A stretch of DNA of 64,000 bases from assembly GCA_019915135.1 (NCBI GenBank), contig JAHLMK010000015.1, positions 620,001 through 684,000 of the forward strand, written 5' to 3'. A model generated the notes under the pieces. It did not search any database. It saw only the letters and a program-made list of their open reading frames with translations, and was not told where the DNA came from. The DNA comes from Strobilurus pachycystidiatus (lineage: Eukaryota > Basidiomycota > Agaricomycetes > Agaricales > Physalacriaceae). Positions 21,146 to 32,400 of this stretch are shown here, piece after piece (position 1 is the first letter of the stretch; each line of letters opens with the position of its first letter). The position numbers and the translations under genes are program-made.

Positions 21146-23899
21146 ATGGCCCAAACTTGGCAGGAGTATGGCCTGGAGTCAAACGACCGTTTTCGCGACA
21201 CGTCGTATGTGAAGAATGTTTGGTTGCCTCGAGTGGCCAAAAAGGTACGCAGTAATCAAGCGCACCGTTCTGTTTTTTTTTGTGATTCTTGGGATTTGAC
21301 ATGGCTTGTTCTAGAGCGTTTGCATCCAGTGTAAAGCGGCCAACATCTCCTGCGAGCAGAACAAGACACGCCTCAACTGTAAATCACCCGCCTGCAAGAA
21401 GTGGAGTGGAGTACGATGCTCCTTCACCGACGACGAATTATATGCCGACATCATCGAACACTATGCCGACGTTTCCCGCCCCGAGTTCAACGAGTGGGCG
21501 GCCACACTTGGTCCTCCGGCTACCTATCGGCAAAGCAAACTAGCGGGGAACAAACGTTCCAAACCGGGCAAAGTCGCGTCCGTCGCGGAATTCACCTCGG
21601 AGGACGACGAACTCGACAGCGCTGTTGCAAGTGATAGTGAGCACGATGGTGGTATGTACTTCTTCATTCTTGTATTGTCATGCACTATAATTCTCATTCA
21701 GGTCAACCCTCATCCAAGCGAAGACGGTTTGTAAGTTCGACCAAACGAGACGACAGTACGCGTTCCCTTTCCCGACTGCTCTGTATGATGACCTGGCCCT
21801 TGCAGGTGTTGTAGATTTCATATCACCGGCTTTGTCCGGCGTACGCGGCGAAGGAACGGTCTCTTGTTCTGGCACCACAACACGCGAACACAACAGAACC
21901 CCCACCGCCACCAAACAGGATGGCGTGAGTGGAGTTATGAATGAAGGTACGTTGTTTTCCCTTCCCACCATGCTGAGTACCTGCACCAACGTCGACACAG
22001 ACAGCTTGAATACGCGTGGGACACCTGCTATTACTCAGTTTGCGAGGATAGAGCCTCACAATGCGGTAAGTATTTCTCCAGATTGTAATTGCACTTCGAA
22101 TCACCACAGACTATCGAGACTTCACGTCCGCTGGATTCTGCGCGCGCCTTGAACGTCACTAATTCTAAACAGGGTTTGTCTGGTTTGTCCATAGTTCTAG
22201 ACCTCATTACATGCCCGTAACCGTGCCATCTACTCAGTGGGGACCCTGATGGAAGGCAAAATCAGTACAGCATCCAGTACTGCTCGGCCAGCCCAAGCTA
22301 CTCGAATGCCCGTACCTCCGGCACCGGACGCGATCCAGCGTGACGAGTACAAGACTGCCCTTGAAGGTACGAGTACATGTCTCTGGTATAGTCACTGTCG
22401 CCAATTCACTTCTCGTAGCCAAGATCGCGTCTCTTGGGAAAAACACAGCGTTATTGGAGGCATCAAACACCGGTAAGGGATGTGCTTTCTATGTATTACG
22501 GTTTTGAACACACCCACTAGCTAATACCTCCAAGGTCCACCATTTGGGAGAGGAGGTGGATCGAATCACTACGCTACTACAAGACGCCAAAGGTTTGTCA
22601 ATCAGATGTACTTTCGCCACAGGCTAATTCCTTTCTGCTTAGGTGAAATCGATGCCCTCAATGAGGAAAAGTTCGCGCTCAAAGCCCAAAATGACGAGCT
22701 GAACGGTACGTCCACCCTAATGATTGCGATAAGAAACCTCTGACAGTGAGGCATGCAGACACGGTCCGCCATTTGAGGCGAGAAAACGACTTCTTTGTCC
22801 GGCAGAGCAAGGACTATGAGGTGCAATGCAACACTGTCAACGGTGCGCACCTACATGATTTCAGCTCCCTACTACTCAGCCACCTTTACAGCCCAGGCGG
22901 CCGCCTTGAATAAGAAACTGGCTGAAATATCTACTAGTGTGCAAACGTTGGCCGCACTGGATGCCGCTGCCCGCCTATCAAGATGTGGGTATTCATACAT
23001 TTCGCATGCCAAAGCTTACCTCTGAACCAGCTACCCGGGCACCCCAAGCAGCCCACACGGCCCAAATTAGAGATCCAGCGAACAACGAATCGCAAGACCC
23101 GGCAACTGGCAGTACAGCCCCACTGCCCGCGCTAGGATGCATCGTCGAGCATGGCGACCAGAAATCGGGTAAGGAATAGGTCGCACAAGCTAATGTAGGT
23201 TTTACTGACGTCTGCCAGTTGAGGAAGAACTGCGTGCAATGGTGACGACCAAGGACGAACAGCTCCGGCTACTCAACAAGGAGCTCAATAAGGTTAAAGG
23301 CCAGTATAGCCACCTGGAGGGGGAGTTGGCCGTCCGAACGGAACAAGTTCACGTTGCCAGTGCGTTGGTTTAACATCCGTTATCTGAATGTACCTCTGAG
23401 CGTCTTAAACAGATATCAATACACAGTTCAAACAAGAGCTCCTATCCATCAAAAGAGAAGAGTTCGATCGCTTCAAGGAAGAGACACGCCACAGTGAGTG
23501 CCAGCCATACTTCTAGCTATCTGCTAAGTTTGTCGCCAGTCCCCACCTCGAACGTCGTCATGCACTGCGAGTTGACCACCATTCACGATTCGCTAGCTGC
23601 GATTATCGACAGAGCACCAGACCAGCCGCAAGCTCTGGTGGACACTATTCGCCTACAACTACCATCCTTGAAATCCATGGCTGTCAAACAAGTCCCGCTT
23701 CGAATCAGTGCTGTGAATGTTCTCAGTCATGCCCCAGTCCGTCACAGGTATATGCAGCAGGATGATACTGCTCCTGTCGGTGGTGCTGTATCTGAGCCGT
23801 CGGGTCATGTACCTGAGGGGTCGGGTGGTGTTGATTATGATCATGAGGTGAGTGGTCAACCGCCTCTGACGTGATTTTTGCTCAGCTGCCTCAGTCGTG
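21146..23899 (+). CDS. Cys-cluster plus coiled-coil protein, about 15 small exons
   Basis: The gene starts MAQTWQEYGLESNDRFRD. After an intron (about 21244-21314) comes a cysteine cluster, CIQCKAANISCEQNKTRL then CKSPACKKWSGVRC, which suggests zinc binding. An acidic stretch and an NLS-like SSKRRRF follow. From about 22400 to 23500 many short exons encode heptad-rich coiled coil (EEVDRITTLLQDAKG, EIDALNEEKFALKAQNDELN, TVRHLRRENDFF, ELRAMVTTKDEQLRLLNKEL). The last large exon ends near 23850. With the final small intron (GTGAGT..CTCAG) the protein ends LPQS at 23899; without it, the stop is at 23874. The cysteine cluster plus coiled coil suggests a DNA- or chromatin-associated scaffold, but no named family is recognised. 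The exact exon count is approximate. Confidence 0.6.
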
Positions 23900-24157
23900 A
23901 AGTCGTACATTGCACGTTCGAGCGAAAAGCTGCTGACGGGCCGGGATTCAGCAGGGAGGAAAGAGGTACGCGATACCATGCTACGAATGGGATCTGTTCG
24001 GAGTTTGCACTATCATTACATGCAGAAATCGTATGGGCTTCAAAAATTTGTAGTTATATCACTAAATCACACGTGTTTTGTGCATCGGTGGAATATAAGC
24101 ATTATGAGTGGTGAACGGTATCAGCCCTGAGTGTACTCTTCCTTACAGACTACGTCC

Positions 24158-25879
24158 ATGTCCAACAAAAGAACCAGAAACCCTGCGCTTGGAGATGCGG
24201 AGGAGGATGGGCGCGCGCGACGCTCGGCTAAACGCGTCAATTACTGTGTGCGTACTCTGGAACTGGTTGACAATTTTGTATCTGATATTGTGGGCGCAGG
24301 AATCGTCTCCGCCCCCTAGTCGCGACCGCTCCTCTCCCCCCGGACGCCTGTTAGTCGCTGAAAATGTTCAGAACGCCGCCTTCGGTCGAACCAATCGTGA
24401 AGCAATTGACGTGGCGCACGGATGTAAACCGACGACCGATGCTGCCTTCGCTGCCCAGCTTCTGCGTCCGCCGATGACCCATATGGCCAATCGGTGGCCG
24501 CCGCTGCACGTAAACCCTAGGACTGGAGCGGCGAAATTTCCTTCCACCGAAAAAGAACTCCTGAAGGCGGCGCGGCAGGAGCAGGCGTCCTTCGATAAGC
24601 GCATCGAGACTTGCGTGGCAGACTTGGACGAGCCCGCAGACGGACGCGGTGGGTCGTGTTTGCACATCCTCACCCCCAGACGCTGATATAGCTCGCAGAA
24701 ACCGTCGTGACTTGCGATATTGATCTTTTAGATCTAAAACGTAGATCCCGCGGCGAAGCCGCCCTCGCCCTTGCTGATGCAAAGGTTAAGGTCATGGAAA
24801 ATACTGGAGCCGCCGCCTACAGGTATTCAACGATATTCAAAGACCGTAACGGACGCATACTGGCCCTCTATCTCAGCAGACACGTACGGGAAGGTCAGGA
24901 AATCATAGACGGCTTGACTGTGAGTGTTTTTATATATCTGACAAACTCATTTCACACACTAGTAGACCGACGAACACGAAAATCTGCAAGCGTTGGCTCA
25001 AGTCATGGTAAAGATGACTGGAGTAGACCAGCCGAAGGATACGGGAGATATGCGGCATCAAGCGCACTTCGTCAAGCCTACCATGTCGTACCGTGCTGAA
25101 GGACTCGACGGTTCCTTCAAGGGTATGTACTGATCTACCACTGAACAGCCTGATGCCGACAATCATTTCTTAGAAGTGGAAGAAATAGTTGGTATCAAGC
25201 ATCACGCAGTTTGGTTCCAACAGGGACGGAAGGTACGGTCTGCAGATATGTGATTCCCTTCAAATTCAGACTTTCACGCAGGATCTGGGTTTGACACCGT
25301 CCAAGGATTTGGTTGGAACGTCTCGAAACCATGCTGCGGCTACGCGATACCTAGCTGGGATGGACTGCGTTTCTGGGTTGCTCAATGGATACACGAAGCG
25401 TCTGTTACCAAGCGTTTGGGGTAAAGAGATGCGTGCAAGTAAAGCCGGTAGCTGGGTGCGGGACTACCATTCGACCAGCTTGGGACTGGCCACAATCTGG
25501 AAAGCGCAGGTTGGTACCCATATCGATAAGAACGATGCCTGGTGCAAGCTCACCAACTCCGGTAATTTCTCCGGTGGCAACCTCTACCTCCCCGATTTGG
25601 ACGTAGCTCTCGAGTGAGTCCTACTCGATGCTTTTTCGCAGCACTGACTTTGATATCAGGTACAATCCTGGAGACATTGTTATATTCATGTCCCAGTACC
25701 TTTATCACGCTATCGGCGAATGGAAACCGGGAGTCATGAGACGAGGGGATCGTCTGACACCAGGACGCGTATCTTGGGTTTTTTTCAACCATCAAGACGT
25801 CTTGGACGAGCTGCGTGACAAACCTGCTGGATGGCTAATCCGGCGTGGTCCTGCCTATGATACATGGTATACCGCTTGA
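24158..25879 (+). CDS. TET/JBP-like 2OG-Fe(II) dioxygenase domain protein
   Basis: The gene starts MSNKRTRNPALGDAEEDG, with exon 1 ending at 24247. The middle exons encode ESSPPPSRDRSSPPG, a region ending in RIETCVADLDEP, and a basic/helical segment LALADAKVKVMENTG. The C-terminal two exons form the oxygenase core. The iron ligand pair HID is at 25519-25527 (GTHIDKNDAWCK). The core strand motif SGGNLYLPDLD follows, then the distal His in LYHAIGEW at 25706-25708. The 2-oxoglutarate-binding Arg is in PGRVSWVFFNH at about 25766. This HxD..H..R set with the GGxLxLP element is the pattern of fungal TET/JBP enzymes, which oxidise 5-methylcytosine or thymine in DNA. All predicted catalytic residues are present. 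The family assignment is by motif recognition, not search. Confidence 0.7.
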
Positions 25880-26024
25880 GCTCTTACAATACAATATATC
25901 TGAAACTTATGATTTATTGTTGAGTCTGCGATGACCAACTGCCCGATCGGACCGAAGAGGCCGTCGAACAGTAACGGCGCGTGACAAATTTTCTCTCTTC
26001 CTGCCACCATCGTCTTCTGAGGAC

Positions 26025-26494
26025 ATGTCTACCATTACACACAGCCAACTCTATGTGGCCCACAACGATATTAGTGTCGAGAGCATGCGTACCTCGGCGT
26101 CTTGGTCTGCGCCACATGCACCGTACAAATTTCGTACACCTGAAAGGGGAGTGACAGAGCTCAACCACTACAGATTTCACAGGACACAGGATGAGCAGTT
26201 TACTGATCAGGAATTGGTAAGTTTTCAGCAATTGCCTCTGTTGTTGTACGTACTGACATTGTGATGCAGGCTCATCTATGTCAAGGTGGATGGTGCACGG
26301 GCGCTGGCGTAGTAGTCACTCCCTTCGACGAGCACGGTTTGGTAAGTATCTGCCACTTCTCAAATACTGCTAACTCACGTAAATCAGAGTGGTATGTCCC
26401 TGGCGCTCAATCGTTCCTCGCACAAATTGCAAAACCTCGGAAGTCGTGTAAGTCTTGCTACGAGTATCTGGAAATGGTACTCATGTAGCACCAG
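26025..26494 (+). CDS. 5' exons of a host-like gene that read in phase into the Helitron ORF
   Basis: Three exons are separated by textbook phase-0 introns: MSTITHSQLYVAHNDISV to TDQEL (donor GTAAGT at 26218), AHLCQGGWCTGAGVVVTP to DEHGL (GTAAGT at about 26342), and SGMSLALNRSSHKLQNLG to SR (GTAAGT at about 26448). The next acceptor, GCACCAG, ends at 26494. After it comes VNFSLDDFPSIGIVRYTS, in the reading frame of the Helitron protein. Base composition is that of the surrounding host sequence, not of the AT-rich Helitron. The predicted protein is therefore a host N-terminus fused to the Helitron polypeptide. The 5' part has no recognised domain. Confidence 0.6.
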
Positions 26495-29400
26495 GTGAAC
26501 TTCAGCCTGGACGACTTCCCTTCTATTGGTATAGTACGCTACACATCAGATGGTCCACTTGCAACAGACCTTGTACGCACTTCCATCCATGCCCTCCAGC
26601 TTCCTGAAGCTACCTGTTTCACTCCGTATGAGTACTCGCCGTTTGCGAGATCTGTCAAAACTGCTCCGTATGAGTACTCGCCGTTTGCGAGATTTATCAA
26701 AACTGCTCCGTATGAGTACTCGCCGTTTGCGAGATTTATCAGAACTCCTCCGTATGAGTACTCGCCATGTGCGAATTTTGTCATGAATACTCGGAATGAG
26801 CTCTCGCTGTTGGAGAATTGGAGTAGTCATGTTCCGTATGAATTAGTGTTGTCCCCATCTGTCACCAGGCATACTCAGTTGGAGATTTTCACATTGGAGA
26901 AGGTTCACCGACCAGTGTTGTCTCTAACTTATGAGTACAAGCTTGTGTATGATTTAGTGGGCTATCATACTCTCTTACGTCAGCCCTTGAGACTCAAATA
27001 TCAAGAATATGTTGGTGGTGGACCTAAACGGGTGAATTTCAAAGGTTCATTTCTAAAAGAGTACCTATCGCTAAACATAGAAGAGGATGCAACATACTGC
27101 TACAAAGGTCATTTCTTGAATGTAAACAAAATAGACGATAACCAAATAATGGCCCAACTTCCTTTTGAGGTATTGTTAGAAGAAGTAGCAAAAGCAGAGG
27201 TTATCAATATCTTACAGGCTCATAACGTAAATTTTACTAAAGCTCAAGCAAGAACCAAAAAGTCACTAGTACATATGATGACGTCGCATATATGTGACTC
27301 TGCATGTGTTGATTATACATCTTTGTTTGAATTACTAGAAGTCAAGAAAAAGAAAACTGTCATTCGACGTAAGAATAACATTGAAAAGACATCAGTACGA
27401 GCTCCTTTGCATGATGCTCAAGGCTGTATCAGGGCTTATGAATATAAACCTAGCCAACAGAGTGATGCTCCTTTTCCACCACCATTTCTTACAAATGCTG
27501 ATAAGAAATCGATTATACGAGGTGTATGCACAGATCTGAATCCAAATGTATTTGAAGAAGGCGGTTGTGGTGTGTGTGGACAGCTTATACCATTAAAGAA
27601 TATGAGTCGCATATCATCAGTAAAGAATCTATTGCCCATTTTAGAAGTAGCTGGGGTATCGAGAACAGAACGGACTGAATTAAAGCAGCCAATAGTAGAT
27701 TTGAAAGGACCTGTAATAGATCACACTTGTTCAAATATATGTGATACGTGTCGAGCAGATATACGACAAGGTAATATTCCGAAATATGCCTTAGCAAATT
27801 CATTATGGTTAGGTGCTGTACCATCAGTATTAGCAGAGCTGAACTGGATTGAACAGATTTTGATTGCACGTGTACGTCATAATGCGTGCTTTGTTAAAAT
27901 TGATCAAGGTTATCGTAAAATGATAGCACATTGTGTGGCTTTCCAAAATCCAACTGCTAAAATGTATGACTTTTTGCCCCCACCACGAGAAGATCTGGAC
28001 GAAGCATTAGTAATCTTTTTTACTGGACCTGACAAACCACATGAAAAAGATTTTGCCAAATTACCTCTTCTTGTACGACATGTTCCTGTCATGAACGCTT
28101 TGCATTGGTTACAAAAAAATCACAGTGGTTATGATGATATAAAAATATCACCAGTTAATATGAAAACTTATCCTGAAGACTCACCTCCTGTAGGTGTGAT
28201 TTTTCGTCAATTTGCAACTGATACAAATGTTACAGTTGATCCAGCTCAACATAGTACCGCAGATGAAGATGGAGTTGATGGCAATAAATGTGCATTTATT
28301 ATGCATGGATTAATAGGTGAACAGTTGAATGATATGACATGGGAAGGAATGCGTCAACAAGCATTTCAATGGTTTGATAATAATCATGGTGTATTAGCTG
28401 TTGGTAGAAACCGACGTGCAGAAAGTATGTATCATAAACAAAATCCAAACTTGTATCCTCTAATGTTTCCTTGGTTATTTCCATATGGGATGGGTGGTAT
28501 TGGTGGAGGTTCAAGTCTATCGCCTACAGATCATTATAGATGGCTTTTAAATTATCATGATAAACGGTTCCAATTAGATAAAAATTTCCCTTTTATTGCA
28601 TTTAGTCATCAACAGTTGAAACAAACAAATACAGGTGGATTTTTATTAGCTGAGAAACCTCGGTTTCATGACATAACTCAACGTTTATTGAATGTTGATC
28701 ATGATATATTAGAAAATATTATAGAAGTCAGCAAGGCTCAGGGTCACTTTAAGCCAATTTCAGAAGGTGAAAAAGAATGTTTCCAATTATTACGTGATTT
28801 AGACTTGGTGGCTGGTAAAGTTGACGGATCTATCACAAGTAAAAAATATTTACGTAATGAATTGTTTTCTTTAATGGCCTCAGAAGGGGCACCAAGTTGG
28901 TATATTACTTTGACACCTTCAGATTTTACACATCCGCTATGTTTATATTGGGCTGAAACTGGTGAAAAATTTCAACCAAATCATCCATTAGGAGCAACTG
29001 AACAAAAATTACATGTCACAGAAAATCCAGTGGCTGGAGCACGGTTTTTCAATTTTATGGTTGAAACATTCATAAAACATATATTAGGAGTTGGTGCAGA
29101 TCATAAGGGAGCTTATGGTGACATTTCATGGTACTACGGTGCAGTAGAGCAACAAGGTCGGTTAACATTACATTTACATGCTTTGGTATGGGTACGAGGA
29201 AATTTGTCACCTCAAACTATCCGTGATAAACTTATTATGAATCCAAACTCTCAATTTCGTAAAGACTTGGTGAATTACTTAGAAGCTGCACATCAAGGTG
29301 ATTTCATGCAGCCTCAAAAGCGCAATAATTCTCAAAATGATAAAAATGATTCAAGATTGACTGCGGGTGATATACAAGATGATAATGCAACATGGGCTGC

Positions 29401-32400
29401 TTCATCCACATTTGAGCATCCACTTACTCATTTACCAAAGATGCCGCCTGATGATTGTGAGGGACATGAAAATATTGAATCTGAGACTGAATGTGAATTG
29501 TGTAAGGCAGATGAAGAATGGTGGAAGCACTTTGATCAAGTTGTCAATTTTTTAATAATGACACTACAAATTCATAAATGTGATAGTTCATTTGATACAA
29601 ATGGTAAAAAACAAGCAGGAAAATCTGGAAAGCGTTGTTTAGATAATAAATATAAAAAGTGTAAAGCACGTTTTCCCAGAGAGTTACATCATCTCACTGA
29701 AATTACACTAGATGGACATATCAATATGAGACAAACAGAAGCTAGTATGAATATGATCACAGCTGTCTTAACATATTGTATGACATGCAATACTGATGTT
29801 ACTTCTCTGAAATCAGGCACTGCTGTAAAGGCTGCTCTTATGTATGTATCCGAATATGTCGTAAAACCAAGTTTGAAAACTTATGTTATTTTTGAAGCCA
29901 TCAGAGCTGTTTTTCAACGTAGTGAGAAGTTATTAGACAGTGCAGCGACTGATGAAGAGAAGGCACGTAAATTAATTATTCGTATTGTAAATACTTTAGG
30001 TGTAAAAATGGAGTTTGGAAATCCTATGATGTGTTCATATCTTATGGGTTTTCCAGATCATTATACTAATGCTAAGTTTGAGCTATTTTATTGGAAATCA
30101 TTTGTATCGGATGCACGTCGTTTTTGGACAGAAGATGATGAATTTACAAAAAGTGAGAAAGTGGTGATTCGAAAAACTAAGGATGGCAGTATTATTGGTA
30201 TTTCAAAAGTTGAAGATTATAAATTTAGACCACTTGAATTAGAAACAATGTGCTTATGGGATTGGATTTGTTTATGTAAAGTTAAAAAACAAAATTCAAA
30301 AAAAGACACCATAGATGAATTATTACAAGATAATGATTTAATTGAAAGTATAGATCCAGATTTAAGTCTCGACTTGGATGATGTTAAATGTGATGTTAAC
30401 GACCATCAAAAAACACCAGAATTAATGACTATAGATTTAGATATGAATAATATACAAATTTCTCCAACAAAAACATTAATTAATAATGATACGGACCAGG
30501 ATGATATGATGTCACTGATTTCGGAATCAGACGCTACATTGATTGATCCAAACGAATTGATACAGGAAACATTCAGAAGTTTCGAGCATGAAACAGAATA
30601 CTTCAATAATGAGAAAGGTACATATCAGTTACATCCTGATCATAATCTTGTAAGAACCCATAATGTTAGATGTGCATCTGAAGAAAATGCAGTGATTCCT
30701 AATATAGCTGGAGATATGCTTCCAAGACGTGATAGTGGTGATCGTAATTATTATTGCAGTACAATGTTGACATTTTTTAAACCATGGCGTACAGGCTTAA
30801 ATTTGAAAGAAAAAGAAGAATCTTGGGCGGAATCTTTTGATAGATTCAAGTTTAGTGCGCGCCAAACAGTATTAATGGATAATTTTCATTTACGATATGA
30901 ATGTTTAGATGCTCGTGATGATTATCGAACTCAAATGAAAAAAGGTGCAGAAATAAATGTTGCATGGGAGAAAATAGAAGAATATTTGCAACAGCAAACA
31001 GTTATAGATAATATGGAAACCATAGATCAATTAGATCAAGAACTTGATCAAGTTGATCTAGGAGAACTGAATATACTGAATTTAACTGAACTTGGATTTG
31101 GAAAGAATTATTTAAAACGACGTGCTGACGCAAGAGAATTATTAGAGATGATTACAGAAACTGGTTGGACTAAACCTAATAAAGAGTTATTATCAATAAA
31201 TCTAAACTTAAAACCCATTCCAATCATACTTGATCAAAGTACTCATCATTGGATGCAGGATATTGCAAAATTACGTTCTCATTTGCAAGATTCTTATAAA
31301 AATGGAATGAAAAGTACTGATACAGATGAGACTAATCAACCGTACAGTGAGGGTTTACCAAGAGAACAGTCACCATTTATAGAAGTTACAAATAAAGAAC
31401 AAATGCGTGAAGATACAGATAATGAAAATGATATTATATCAAATGAAGATATGCGTTCTTCAATTGTGAAAGACTTTGCTTTAAATGAAGAGCAGGAGCG
31501 AGCCTTTCGAATTGTAGCGGAACATGCATGTAATATATACGCTTCACCATTAAAAATGTATATTGGAGGTATGGGAGGTACTGGCAAGTCGCGTGTATTA
31601 CAAGCTTTATTGGAATTTTTTACAAGACGAAAGGAACGATATCGAATGGTGATTGTTGCACCAACTGGTGCAGCTGCAGCTCTTTTGAATGGAACTACAT
31701 ACCACTTTTTGCTTGGAATTAATGGTCAATTTTATACAGATGATGTTTCAGCAACTGTAACGGCACAAATACGATCAAGATTGAAAGGAGTTGATTATAT
31801 TTTTCTCGATGAAGTCTCAATGTTATCTTGTAATGATTTATATAAAATAAGTGTTCGTTTAGCAAAAGCACGAGATGCGATTGATATTCCTTTTGGTGGA
31901 ATTAATATGATATTTGCTGGTGACTTTGCCCAATTACCACCAGTAAAAATGCATATTTGGAAGCCATTATGGAGTCGACAAGTTGGAAAGCAACAATCTA
32001 CATTATTTGCTCAAGCTGCTTCTATTGGAAAGGCTTTGTGGCATCAAGTAAATACTGTTGTAATTTTACGAAAAAATATGCGACTGCAAGGAATGTCAGA
32101 AGATGATTTGAAATTCAGAAAGGCACTTGAGAATATGCGATATAAATCATGTACACAGGAAGATATTATATTTTTACGAACATTAATTCATAGTAATGTT
32201 TCTACCAGAAAATCTATATGTGATGCAGATTTTCGAAATGTATCAATTATTACTGCAAAAAATGCTCATCGTGACGAATTAAATAGAATTGGAGCCATTC
32301 GATTTGCAGCAGAAACTAATCAAGTATTAGTACATTTTTTTTCAGATGATTCACCATCAGAAACACAGGATGAAATCACTGATCGTAGATTGAAAGGTAT

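Noticed and set aside
26620..26790. CRISPR-like repeat array
   Set aside because: The units are directly tandem with no spacers, in frame within a coding sequence, and the genome is eukaryotic.
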